A DNA stretch of 64,000 nucleotides from Chitiniphilus purpureus (lineage in GTDB: Bacteria > Pseudomonadota > Gammaproteobacteria > Burkholderiales > Chitinibacteraceae). The notes beneath the pieces were generated by a model. That model searched no databases. It was not told the DNA's origin and was given only the letters and a program-made list of their open reading frames with translations. The translations under genes and the position numbers were made by a program. Location: assembly GCF_025642115.1 (NCBI RefSeq), contig NZ_CP106753.1, positions 4,031,501 through 4,095,500 on the forward strand, written 5' to 3'. Shown piece by piece: positions 1 to 8,610 of this stretch. Position 1 is the first letter of the stretch. The number at the start of each line of letters is the position of its first letter.

Positions 1-1935
1 GTGCTGGCCGCGGTCAATGCCGAGACCACGCTCCAGGTCGGCGCGGACGATCTGGAGGACCTGTACCGCCTGCTCGCCGGCCACCATCTGCTGGTGGGGC
101 ACGATGCTGCGTACACCGGCCGCCTTGCCGAAAGCGCCGCGGCACAGCGCATGTCCAAGACCATGTGGCTGCTCAAGCACTACCTGTTCTTCCGCGTGCC
201 GCTGCTGCGGCCGATGCCACTGCTCAAGCGGCTCGCCCCCCGGCTGGAGTGGGCCTTCACCCCCGCCTGCTGGTATGCGCTGGCCGCCATCGCCGTGTTC
301 GGGCTCTACCTGGCCTCGCGGCGTTGGGATGAATTCACCCACACCTTCTCGGCCTACGCCGGCCCCGAAGGGCTGCTGGGGATCGGCATCGCCCTGTCGT
401 TCGCCAAGGTGCTGCACGAATTCGGACACGCGCTCACCGCCTACCGCTGCGGCTGCCGCGTGCCCACCATGGGTGTGGCCTTCCTGGTGATGTGGCCGGT
501 GCTGTACACCGACACCAACGAAGCGTGGAAGCTCAGGCGCCGCGGCGAGCGGCTGCGCATCGGCGCGGCCGGCATGCTCAGCGAGCTGGCGCTGGCCGCA
601 CTTGCCACGCTGGCCTGGAGCTTCCTGCCGGACGGGCCGCTGCGCAGCGCGGCGTTCCTGCTCGCCACCAGCACCTGGCTGCTCACGCTGGCCATCAATG
701 CCAGCCCGTTCATGCGCTTTGACGGCTATTTCCTGCTGTCGGACTGGCTTGAGATGCCCAATCTGCACGAACGCGCCTTCGCACTGGCGCGCTGGCGGCT
801 GCGCGAGGCACTGTTCGGCCTGGGCGAGGCGCCGCCGGAGTCGTTCACCCCAGGCCGGCAGCGTTTCCTGCTGGCCTTCGCCTTCGCCACCTGGCTGTAC
901 CGGCTGGTGCTGTTCTTTGGCATCGCGCTGATGGTCTATCACCTGTTCTTCAAGGCACTGGGCCTGTTGCTGATGGTGATCGAGCTGGGCTGGTTCATCG
1001 TGCTGCCGATCTGGCGGGAGCTCAGGGTCTGGTGGTCACGCCGCGCTGCACTGCGCTGGCACAGGCAGACCCTGCGCACGGCGGCGGTGCTGGCGCTGCT
1101 GGCGCTGCTGGTGCTGGTGCCCTGGCAAGGCACGGTACGCGCCCCGGCGGTGCTGACCGCGGTGCGCAACCAGTCGCTCTATGCCGCGCAGGCCGGACGC
1201 ATCGTCGGTGATGCCGCGCGCGAAGGACAGCGGGTGCGCGCCGGCGAGCGCCTGGCGACGCTGGTCTCGCCGGAGCTGGAATTCCGGCTGCGCATGGCAC
1301 AGGCACAGGAGCAGGCATTGCGCTGGCAGGTCGAGCAGCAGCCGTTCGCCACCGAGCTGCAGGAAGCGGGCGACGTGCTGCGCCGCCGCTGGGCGGGGGC
1401 ACGCGAAGCGGTCCACGGCCTGATCGCGCAGCGCAGGCAGCTCGAAGTGCGGGCGCCGTTCGACGGCACGGTGGTCGAGACCAATGCCTTCCTTGCCCCG
1501 GGGGCCTGGCTCGCGCGCGGCGAGAAGCTGTTCCAGATCGTCGGCGCCGAGGGGGGACTCAAGGTCGAGGCCTTTGTCGGTGAGCGCGACCACGCGCTGC
1601 TGGACCGCAGCCAGGGGGGCCGCTTCATCGCCGACCTGCCCGAGGCCGGCACGCTGCGTTGCAGCCGGGCCGAGCCGGACGAAGTCAACATGACGGTGCT
1701 GCCGCAGCCCTATCTGGCCAGCAGCCACGGCGGACGTCTGCCGGTGGTGCGCAACGACCGTCAGGAACTGGTGCCGCTGCAGACCACCTTCCGCGTGCGG
1801 CTGACGCAGTGCGGGCACGCGGCTGTGGCGGGGGAGCTGCCCGGCGTGGCCATCCTGGTCCGCGAGCGCCACAGCCTCGCGCAATCGGCATGGACGGCGT
1901 TGCTGGACCTGTTGCAGCGCGAGCGCGGGCTGTAG
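1..1935 (+). CDS. Membrane M50-type metalloprotease fused to HlyD/biotinyl-lipoyl adaptor (5' end cut by window)
   Basis: The visible 644 residues join two modules. The first half is multi-spanning membrane protein with the zinc motif HEFGH at residues 139-143 and a later FDGYF (Asp241) that fits the third metal ligand of site-2-protease-like M50 peptidases. After a transmembrane segment near residues 360-380 comes an HlyD-like periplasmic part with paired lipoyl half-motifs (around 'AGRIVGDAAREGQRV' and 'APFDGTVVET'). Such fusions usually sit beside efflux or peptide-export genes and may process or export a peptide; that role is inferred. The first base is a GTG in frame, but the gene probably begins upstream of the window. 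It ends 75 bp before the next gene on the same strand. Confidence 0.8.
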   Translation: MLAAVNAETTLQVGADDLEDLYRLLAGHHLLVGHDAAYTGRLAESAAAQRMSKTMWLLKHYLFFRVPLLRPMPLLKRLAPRLEWAFTPACWYALAAIAVFGLYLASRRWDEFTHTFSAYAGPEGLLGIGIALSFAKVLHEFGHALTAYRCGCRVPTMGVAFLVMWPVLYTDTNEAWKLRRRGERLRIGAAGMLSELALAALATLAWSFLPDGPLRSAAFLLATSTWLLTLAINASPFMRFDGYFLLSDWLEMPNLHERAFALARWRLREALFGLGEAPPESFTPGRQRFLLAFAFATWLYRLVLFFGIALMVYHLFFKALGLLLMVIELGWFIVLPIWRELRVWWSRRAALRWHRQTLRTAAVLALLALLVLVPWQGTVRAPAVLTAVRNQSLYAAQAGRIVGDAAREGQRVRAGERLATLVSPELEFRLRMAQAQEQALRWQVEQQPFATELQEAGDVLRRRWAGAREAVHGLIAQRRQLEVRAPFDGTVVETNAFLAPGAWLARGEKLFQIVGAEGGLKVEAFVGERDHALLDRSQGGRFIADLPEAGTLRCSRAEPDEVNMTVLPQPYLASSHGGRLPVVRNDRQELVPLQTTFRVRLTQCGHAAVAGELPGVAILVRERHSLAQSAWTALLDLLQRERGL

Positions 1936-2009
1936 CGGCGCATGTCGATGCTGCCCCGGTCCTGTGTGCCACCCCCTGCTCCGGCCTGCGCCTTGCGGAA
2001 GGCGCGACG

Positions 2010-2522
2010 ATGAAGGCACGGCTGCTGCTCCTGCTGGTGGCAGGCCTGCTCCACGGCAACGCCTATCCGGGTGCCCGTCTGCCCAATCTACTGTTCATCG
2101 ACCTGGCCGGACGGCAGGACCTCGCCCCCCAGCTTCGGCGGTACTACGCCGCCGACCCTGCCGGCAGGGCTACGGCACCGTGCGCCTTCGGCGCCGAGGA
2201 AGGGCTGGGCGGGCTGCTGTACCTGAAGAAGCGCCCACCGGGTTTTTCGGATGCGCTCGCCGCCAAGGTCGCCAGCCGCGACCGCCACGCCATCGCCACC
2301 GCCAGGCGGCTGCTCTCCACCTTCAAGGACGACGACGGTACGCAGCTGGACGGCGCGCTGATCGCCACCCAGGCAGGTCGGCACATCGTGCTGACCGGGC
2401 TCAGCCCCTCCGGGCGGATCGCATCCGCCCAATTGCAGGGGCAGGAACTGCAACAGCTGCCCCGCTTCGGGCAACGGGTCTGCATCGCCCTGGGCAGCAT
2501 CCTTGGGGACTTCGCGCCCTGA
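2010..2522 (+). CDS. Small secreted hypothetical protein
   Basis: This 170-residue protein begins with a short basic stretch and a leucine-rich core ('LLLLLVAGLLHGNA') typical of a Sec signal peptide, so export to the periplasm is likely. The ATG at 2010 was chosen because it places the signal peptide at the N-terminus; longer in-frame versions would run back into the preceding gene. Two cysteines (in 'TAPCAFG' and 'RVCIALG') could form a disulfide. I recognise no domain. It follows the M50/HlyD gene on the same strand and may be co-transcribed with it. It converges on alkB, whose stop lies 48 bp further on. Confidence 0.6.
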   Translation: MKARLLLLLVAGLLHGNAYPGARLPNLLFIDLAGRQDLAPQLRRYYAADPAGRATAPCAFGAEEGLGGLLYLKKRPPGFSDALAAKVASRDRHAIATARRLLSTFKDDDGTQLDGALIATQAGRHIVLTGLSPSGRIASAQLQGQELQQLPRFGQRVCIALGSILGDFAP

Positions 2523-2570
2523 TCCGCCCTCCGCCGCCGGTTGCCCCGGCGGCCCCGGGTTCCCGCCGGC

Positions 2571-3221
2571 TCAGCGCGCGCGGCGCAGCGTCAGGTTATA
2601 GCGGTAGGGGCCGGTCAAGGGATGCGTGCCGGCGGCAAGCGGGGCGATGCCATGGTAGGCAAGGCGCGTGGCCCCGCCCCAGACCGCCACGTCGCCATGT
2701 TCCAGCCGGAAGCGCCGCGGCTTGTCGCTGCGCGCGGCCCCGCCGAACAGGAACACCGCCGGCAGGCCCAGCGAGATCGAGACGATGGGATGGGCAAAAT
2801 CGCGCTCGTTGCGATCCTGGTGCAGCGACAGCCGCGTGCCCCGCTCATAGCGGTTGATCAGGCAGGCATCGGGCTCGAACCCGGGATAACCCGCTGCCGC
2901 CGCCGCGGCGCGCGCCAGTTCGGCAAAGCACGGCGGCAGCGCCGGCCAGGGTGCGTTGCCAAGCGGGTCGATCGGCTGGTAGCGATAGCCGCGCGCATCG
3001 GATACCCAGCCGACCGGGCCGCAATTGCTCATCGCCACACCCAGGGTGTAGCCACCGGATGTCTGCCAGTGCCGCAGCGGCGCCTGGTCCAGCACCCCAT
3101 GCATCGCCGCCAGCAACGCCGGCGCGGCGTCACGGGCGAAGCCGTGCAGCAGCGATGCGCCCTCGCCCAGCGGCTCGGTCCCGGCAGGGCCAGGCAGATC
3201 CTGGAACAGGTCGTAGCTCAT
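2571..3221 (-). CDS. alkB: AlkB, DNA oxidative demethylase
   Basis: AlkB is an Fe(II)/2-oxoglutarate dioxygenase that removes methyl groups from 1-methyladenine and 3-methylcytosine in DNA. The 216-residue product has the same length as the E. coli enzyme and aligns along its whole length. Iron ligands are His134 and Asp136 in 'LHQDRNERDF' and His190 in 'AYHG'; the 2-oxoglutarate-binding 'RYNLTLRR' is at the C-terminus. 'DACLINRY' and 'LEHGDVAVWGG' are also conserved. The start at MSYDLF was preferred over a GTG-type start five codons upstream because it fits the family length. No ada-like gene is adjacent. Confidence 0.95.
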   Translation of the reverse strand: MSYDLFQDLPGPAGTEPLGEGASLLHGFARDAAPALLAAMHGVLDQAPLRHWQTSGGYTLGVAMSNCGPVGWVSDARGYRYQPIDPLGNAPWPALPPCFAELARAAAAAAGYPGFEPDACLINRYERGTRLSLHQDRNERDFAHPIVSISLGLPAVFLFGGAARSDKPRRFRLEHGDVAVWGGATRLAYHGIAPLAAGTHPLTGPYRYNLTLRRAR

Positions 3222-3428
3222 CGCGCCTGACCCCATATCCGGCCGCGACGCCGGGCATCAGGCCCGCTGCGCAGGCGTATCCCGGACAGCGCGACGACGC
3301 TGCCGGAATCGTCATGCCGGTGCCGGACCGGCCGTCGTCGCCGATCCGGAATGCTGTGGGTCACGCCGCCTCCGCCAGGTCCATTGCTTTTCCGAATCGT
3401 AGGGCGATGGCGGCCACGGCCGCAATGG

Positions 3429-5033
3429 TTATCCGGCCAGCAGCCGGCGCGACAAGGCCCACGGGTGCAGGCCCAGGATCAGCCGGTGCAGATCGAGCGC
3501 CGCCAACGGGCGCGGCACCTGTGCCAGCAGCGTGCCTTCAGGGCCGATCCGGCCCAGCAACGCGGACAGCGCTTCCTCGTGGCCGGTGTACAGCGAGGCC
3601 GGGCGTGCCGGATCGAACAACGTCATTGGCAAGGCGGGTGGGACGCCGCGCACCTCGAAGACCTCGCCGCGCGCATCGCGATAGATTTCGTTGGCGAACA
3701 CCACGGCAAAGTTGCCTGGCAGCCGTTTGGTGAGCGCATTGGACAACGCGCCGCTGGTGGGCTGCCCGACCAGCGTCACCTGCGGCAGCTCGCGCATTGC
3801 CAGCGCGAAGGTATCGCCGGCACTGACGGTGCGATCGCTGGTCAGCAGGTAGACCGGCTTGCGGTACTGACGCTCCCCCTTGGGCGCGATGTACCACGAC
3901 TGAGCATCCACGCCCTGCGGCCGATGCGCGATCTTGGTAAACGCCAGCCGGCGTTGGTCGGCAAAGCGCCCGGCGATCTCCAGCCCCACCGCGTCATGGC
4001 CGCCTTCGAGCAGCAGCGAGACGTCGACGATCATCGCCTTGGTATCGGCCAGCGCCGCCAGGACGCGGTCGACCTCCTGGCCGGCGGCCTCGACATCGGC
4101 CCGCAGATCGTTGCCCTGGCGGAACTCGGACAGCCGGCCAATCGCCAGATAGCCGACGTTGCCGGGCAACCGGCCCCAGATCAGGCCGTCGCCGAAGGCA
4201 CGCACCGCGCTTCCCTGCTCCAGGCGCTTGACCACCCGCTCCTGCAGTTGTGCGCGCCAGCGCTGCTCCAACGCCAGCAGCGCATCGCCGTCGGCGTGCG
4301 GCGCCTCGGCCTCGGCCTCGGCCTCGGCCTTGAGCATGCGCAAAGTGGGCGTGTCGCCGCCGATGAACCGGTAACGCGCACCGTTTCCATCCAACTGGAT
4401 CAGCGCCACGTGTTCATCCTTGAACCCGCCCAGCGCTTCGCTCAGCACCGCACCGAGCGCCTCGTCGTCGGCCGCCGCCGCGGCGCGCCCGGCATATTGC
4501 GCATGACGGGCCGGCCAGTCGATACCCCGTTCGTTGAAAAAGGCATAGTCCAGCTGCAGCATCTCCCACATCGCCTGGAAGGTGCGGGCGGGGCTGGATG
4601 CCGCCGGGTTGAGGCAGTGGGCCGGAATGCCGTCGATCCGCTCAAGCGAATAGCTTGCTGGCAGGCCGGGCATTGCATACAGCTCGACCCGCCGCGACTG
4701 CTTCGGGTCAAGCGTGCGGCGAAAGCGATAGCCGGAGAACACCTGCGGCGAATCGCGCTCCGGGTGCGGGTAGCACAGCGTCTGCGCCTCCTGGTAGCGC
4801 TGTAGGCCCTCCTCGGTCAGCGTCACCAGCCAGCCTTCGCCCAGCACCCGGTAGTTGCCGACCAATCTGGCGTCGATCCGCCCGTCCTGCACCACGTCGC
4901 CGGCCTGGACGAGCAAGGGGGGCTCGCCCTCCTCGCCGCCGCAGCCTGCCAGACCCGCCCCCAGCACCATGAGGCTTGCCCACCTGCGTGCCGGATACAG
5001 CCAACCCTGCTTTTTCTGAGAGAATTCCTTCAT
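3429..5033 (-). CDS. S41-family (C-terminal processing-like) peptidase lipoprotein
   Basis: The 534-residue protein starts with a signal peptide ending in the lipobox LAGC (Cys31), so it is probably anchored in the outer membrane facing the periplasm. The C-terminal half resembles S41 peptidases: 'LLTSDRTVSAGDTFALAM' carries the likely nucleophile Ser404, followed by 'LVGQPTSGALSN'. There is no clear PDZ domain, as in the retinol-binding-like/tricorn-like S41 branch. Four perfect hexamer copies (GCCTCG on the plus strand, 4303-4326) encode a short Glu-Ala repeat near residues 236-243. The gene is divergent from the AraC-type regulator at 5193 with 159 bp between them, so regulation by that neighbour is plausible. 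Confidence 0.8.
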   Translation of the reverse strand: MKEFSQKKQGWLYPARRWASLMVLGAGLAGCGGEEGEPPLLVQAGDVVQDGRIDARLVGNYRVLGEGWLVTLTEEGLQRYQEAQTLCYPHPERDSPQVFSGYRFRRTLDPKQSRRVELYAMPGLPASYSLERIDGIPAHCLNPAASSPARTFQAMWEMLQLDYAFFNERGIDWPARHAQYAGRAAAAADDEALGAVLSEALGGFKDEHVALIQLDGNGARYRFIGGDTPTLRMLKAEAEAEAEAPHADGDALLALEQRWRAQLQERVVKRLEQGSAVRAFGDGLIWGRLPGNVGYLAIGRLSEFRQGNDLRADVEAAGQEVDRVLAALADTKAMIVDVSLLLEGGHDAVGLEIAGRFADQRRLAFTKIAHRPQGVDAQSWYIAPKGERQYRKPVYLLTSDRTVSAGDTFALAMRELPQVTLVGQPTSGALSNALTKRLPGNFAVVFANEIYRDARGEVFEVRGVPPALPMTLFDPARPASLYTGHEEALSALLGRIGPEGTLLAQVPRPLAALDLHRLILGLHPWALSRRLLAG

Positions 5034-5108
5034 CGAACAACCTCGCCCTGCAGCACATTGAACACGGCATCAATGTCACGCCCGGGCGCTGCGGGTGCGC
5101 CCCGATCC

Positions 5109-5130
5109 ATCGGATCGGGCGCGATCCGAT
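5109..5130. promoter_or_regulatory. Inverted repeat in divergent promoter region, candidate operator
   Basis: ATCGGATCG at 5109-5117 and CGATCCGAT at 5122-5130 form a perfect 9-bp dyad with a 4-bp spacer. It lies in the 159-bp gap between the divergent S41 peptidase and AraC-type regulator genes. Further GATC-containing repeats flank it. Its position suits a regulator-binding site; AraC proteins more often bind direct repeats, so the binder is unknown. Confidence 0.4.
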
Positions 5131-5192
5131 CGGATGGAACGAGGCAAGACAATGCAATTTCCGCTGCCGGTCCGCTGCCGGCGGGCTGCCCG

Positions 5193-6371
5193 ATGATCAC
5201 CCCCTACGCCACGGAGCTTGCGACCGTGCTGGCCGGCATGGGCGTCGGCCAGAGCCTGCTGTTCGCCGTACTGCTGTGGCTGCGGCGCGAACGCCCGGCC
5301 AATGTGTGGCTGGCGCTGTGCCACCTGGCGATCGCGCAGGTGATGGCGCTGCTGCTGTTCAACAACGTGTGGAAGCAGCATCTGGATGGGCGGCTGACGG
5401 CGCACATGATGCTCAATCTGTTCTTCATCGGGCCGCTGCTGTGGGGCTACGCCCGTGCATTGACGGGCCGTCCGCTGTCGATGTGCTCACCCTGGCTGTG
5501 GTGCCATCTGCTGCCGGGCCTGCTGCTGCACCTGGGCACGCTGGCCGGCTGGATCACCATCGACCCACCGCCGGCCGATGAATCGGCCTGGTCGGCCGAG
5601 AACTACACACCGGGCAGCGACGCATCGGAAATCCCTTCGCTGCTGCTGGTGGGCATCCATATCGGCAGCTATTGCCTGGCGGTCTGGCTGCTGCTGCGCC
5701 GCCATCAGCAGACGTTGAAGACACAGTTCTCCCGGCTCGGGGTGCGCTCGTTGCAATGGCTGAGCACCTTGTCGCTGGCGCTGGCCGCCGCGATCGCGCT
5801 GTGGTTCGGCCTGCGCTGGCTGGCGCCGATGCTGGCCGACCTGATCGTCGCCGGCGCCTACCTGGTCCTCGCCGGCGTGGCCGGCCTGCGTGGCCTGCAC
5901 CAACCGGCGGCCATGGTGCAGCCGGAACCGGAAGCCGGGCCCGAGGCCAACGGGGCCAAATACGCAAAATCGGTGCTGGACGCCACGCAGGCGGAAACCA
6001 TCCGCCAGGCGCTGCTGCAGCTGATGGCCCGGGACAAACCCTATCTGGAAGAAGACCTGACGCTGTCCGGGCTTGCCGGGCAGCTGCGGATCAGCCCGCA
6101 TCACCTGTCGCAGGTGCTCAACGGCGCGATGGCGACCAATTTCTTCGACTACATCAACCGTCATCGGGTCGAGGCGGTCCAGCGTTGCCTCGTCGATCCG
6201 GCGTATGCGGAGCAGACGGTGCTGGACATCGGCCTGGCATGCGGCTTCAGCGCCAAGACCACATTCAACACCGTGTTCAAGCGCCTGACCGGCGTGACGC
6301 CCACCGCGTACCGGCAGCAGGCACGTGCCGCTGCCCCGCCCCATCCGGATCAGGCCGGCTTGACCGGCTGA
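5193..6371 (+). CDS. AraC-family regulator with N-terminal membrane domain
   Basis: The N-terminal ~230 residues form several hydrophobic helices (for example 'LATVLAGMGVGQSLLFAVLLWL'-like segments), and the last ~100 residues are an AraC/XylS double helix-turn-helix beginning near residue 289 ('LTLSGLAGQLRISPHHLSQV') and ending 'GFSAKTTFNTVFKRLTGVTP'. This architecture is known in membrane-anchored AraC regulators that sense envelope or extracellular signals. The ATG at 5193 opens directly on the first membrane helix; upstream codons are low-complexity and not family-like. It is divergent from an S41 lipoprotein protease and probably controls it or itself, which is inference from position. 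Confidence 0.8.
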   Translation: MITPYATELATVLAGMGVGQSLLFAVLLWLRRERPANVWLALCHLAIAQVMALLLFNNVWKQHLDGRLTAHMMLNLFFIGPLLWGYARALTGRPLSMCSPWLWCHLLPGLLLHLGTLAGWITIDPPPADESAWSAENYTPGSDASEIPSLLLVGIHIGSYCLAVWLLLRRHQQTLKTQFSRLGVRSLQWLSTLSLALAAAIALWFGLRWLAPMLADLIVAGAYLVLAGVAGLRGLHQPAAMVQPEPEAGPEANGAKYAKSVLDATQAETIRQALLQLMARDKPYLEEDLTLSGLAGQLRISPHHLSQVLNGAMATNFFDYINRHRVEAVQRCLVDPAYAEQTVLDIGLACGFSAKTTFNTVFKRLTGVTPTAYRQQARAAAPPHPDQAGLTG

Positions 6372-6538
6372 TGCAAGCAACTTCGGTAGCAGACCGCAGC
6401 GTGGGCCCATCGCCATTGCATATCGACCGGATCGGCATGACTGTGGCCGGCACCGTGCAGCTCAAGGTGGCTTTGCCACGCCGACGCCGGTGCGCCCCGA
6501 ATGGTCTGGTCCGTGCGCTGACCCGCCCCGCGGCCACC

Positions 6539-7672
6539 TCAGTCCAGCGTGCGCCGATAGAACCGCAACGCGATGCCCATCACCACCGCAGTGAACAGCA
6601 GCAGCGGCCAGACGCTGGGCCACAACTCCGGCCAACCACTGCCCTTGAGCAGGATGCCGCGGATCAGCCGGTTGAAATGCGTCAGCGGCAGCAGGTTGCC
6701 CAGCCATTGCGCCCACTGCGGCATGCCGCGGAACGGGAACATGAAGCCCGAGAGCAGGATGTTGGGCAGGAAATAGAACATGGTCAGCTGCATCGCCTGC
6801 AACTGATTGCGCGCCACCGATGACAAGGTGATGCCGACGGTGAGGGTGGCCGCGATGAACAGCAGCGTCGCCAGGTAGACGGCGATGAGGCTGCCGGCGA
6901 AGGGCACGTGGAACACGAAGCGGGCCGCCAGCAGGGTGATGGTGGCCTGGATCATGCCGATGGCGATGTAGGGCACGATCTTGCCGGTCATCACTTCGAG
7001 CGGCTGCACCGGCGTGGCGAGCAGGTTTTCCATGGTGCCGCGCTCGCGTTCACGCGTCATCGCAAGGCCCGTCATCATCACCATGGTCATGGTCAGGATC
7101 ACGCCCATCAACCCGGGCACGGTATTGAACTGGGTATTGCCTTCCGGGTTGTACAGCCGATGCACCCGGACTTCGAACGGCGCTGCCGCGGCACGCAGCG
7201 GAGCGAGCGGCCCGGTCAATTCGCGCTCGGCCACGCGCTGCGCCAGCTGATTGAGCGCGGCCAGCGCAAGCGAGGTCGCCGCCGGGTCGGATGCGTCGGC
7301 CTGCACCAGGAGGGCCGGGCGCTCGCCACGCAGCAGCCGACGCGTGAAATCCGCCGGCACCGTCAGCACGAATTGCACCCGCCCCTGCGCCAGTGCGCTG
7401 CGCGCCGCCGCTTCGTCGGGCAGCTCGCCGGTGATGTCGAAATAGCCCGAGGTTGCCATCGCCGCCACATAACCGCGGGTGAACTCGCTGCGGTCGGCCA
7501 TCACCACCGCGGTCGGCATATGCTTGGGATCGGCGTTGATGGCAAAGCCGAACAGCGCCAATTGCATGATCGGAAAGCCGATGATCATGCCAAAGGTGAT
7601 GCGGTCGCGCCGCAGCTGCAGAAACTCCTTGAGCACGATGGCCCACCAGCGTGCCAGCGAGAAGGCCTTCAT
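6539..7672 (-). CDS. ABC-2 type transporter permease (YbhR/YbhS/YhhJ-like)
   Basis: The 377-residue membrane protein has one N-terminal helix ('IIGFPIMQLALFGFAI'), a large periplasmic loop, and five C-terminal helices, the layout of ABC-2 drug/export permeases of the YbhS/YhhJ group. 'RERERGTMENLLATPV' is the conserved cytosolic coupling motif. It overlaps the ATPase gene upstream by 4 bp (ATGA) and is last in a TetR-HlyD-ATPase-permease operon. The E. coli cecR-ybhGFSR operon it resembles encodes two permeases; only one is present here, so a homodimer is likely. It converges with the AraC-type gene. Confidence 0.9.
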   Translation of the reverse strand: MKAFSLARWWAIVLKEFLQLRRDRITFGMIIGFPIMQLALFGFAINADPKHMPTAVVMADRSEFTRGYVAAMATSGYFDITGELPDEAAARSALAQGRVQFVLTVPADFTRRLLRGERPALLVQADASDPAATSLALAALNQLAQRVAERELTGPLAPLRAAAAPFEVRVHRLYNPEGNTQFNTVPGLMGVILTMTMVMMTGLAMTRERERGTMENLLATPVQPLEVMTGKIVPYIAIGMIQATITLLAARFVFHVPFAGSLIAVYLATLLFIAATLTVGITLSSVARNQLQAMQLTMFYFLPNILLSGFMFPFRGMPQWAQWLGNLLPLTHFNRLIRGILLKGSGWPELWPSVWPLLLFTAVVMGIALRFYRRTLD

Positions 7673-8610
7673 GGCCGGCCGCCGAAGTTGTCGGCCGCGT
7701 GGCTCATCATGTAGATGAACACGTCTTCCAGGCTGGTGGCCGCCGGCATCAGCCGATGGGCCCCTTCGGCGGCGATGGGACGCAGCGTGGCCTCAAGCAA
7801 GGCCGGGTCGCGCCCGCTGACATGCAGCGCCGTGCCGAACGCCACCGTCTGCGCCACGCCGGGCAACCCGCGCAGCCGCTGCGACAGCGTGGTGAGATCA
7901 CCGCCTTGCAGCGTCCAGGTGCTCAATCCCTGCTGCGCGATGATCTCGTCGGCGCGGCCTTGCGCCAACAGCCGGCCGTAGGCGATATAGGCAAGCTTGT
8001 GGCAGCGCTCGGCCTCATCCATGTAGTGGGTGGACACCAGCACCGAGATGCCGCGCGCGGCCAGCAGATGCAATTCCTCCCAGAAGTCGCGGCGTGCGGT
8101 CGGGTCGACCCCGGCGGTCGGTTCATCCAGCAGCAGCAGTTGCGGTTGGTGCAGCAGGCACGCCGCCAGCGCCAGCCGCTGTTTCCAGCCGCCCGAGAGC
8201 GAGCCGGTCAACTGGCCGGCGCGGCTGGCCAGCCCCAGCTCGGCAAGCGTGCGCTCGACCCGCTCACGCCGGTCGGGCATGTGATACACGCGGGCGACGA
8301 AATCGAGGTTCTCGCGCAGGGTGAGATCGTCCCAGTATGAGAACTTCTGCGTCATGTAACCGACCCGGCGCTTGATCTGGTCGGCCTGGGTCGCGATGTC
8401 GTATCCCAGGCAGGTGCCGCTGCCCGCATCAGGCGTGAGCAGGCCGCACATCATCCGGATCGACGTGGTCTTGCCGCTGCCGTTGGGCCCGAGAAAACCG
8501 AAGATCTCGCCGCGCCGCACCTGCAGCGACACGTCGTTGACCACGTGCTTGTCGCCGAAATGCTTGTTGAGCCCGCGCACGTCGATCGCGAGCGTTTGGT
8601 CCGCACTCAT
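7669..8610 (-). CDS. ABC transporter ATP-binding protein (YbhF-like, single NBD)
   Basis: This 313-residue ATPase has Walker A GPNGSGKT at residues 41-48, signature LSGGWKQRL near 138, Walker B 'LLLLDEPTAGVDP' ending near 170, and the switch His in 'VSTHYMDEAE'. It powers the adjacent ABC-2 permease. The start at 8610 overlaps the stop of the HlyD-like gene (ATGA), and its own stop overlaps the permease start, which indicates translational coupling. E. coli YbhF carries two ATPase domains, while this protein has one. The substrate is unknown; relatives export drugs and some cations. Confidence 0.92.
   Translation of the reverse strand: MSADQTLAIDVRGLNKHFGDKHVVNDVSLQVRRGEIFGFLGPNGSGKTTSIRMMCGLLTPDAGSGTCLGYDIATQADQIKRRVGYMTQKFSYWDDLTLRENLDFVARVYHMPDRRERVERTLAELGLASRAGQLTGSLSGGWKQRLALAACLLHQPQLLLLDEPTAGVDPTARRDFWEELHLLAARGISVLVSTHYMDEAERCHKLAYIAYGRLLAQGRADEIIAQQGLSTWTLQGGDLTTLSQRLRGLPGVAQTVAFGTALHVSGRDPALLEATLRPIAAEGAHRLMPAATSLEDVFIYMMSHAADNFGGRP

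Noticed and set aside
4303..4326. GCCTCG hexamer run as a CRISPR or regulatory repeat
   Set aside because: It lies inside the S41 gene, keeps frame and encodes Glu-Ala repeats; there are no spacers.
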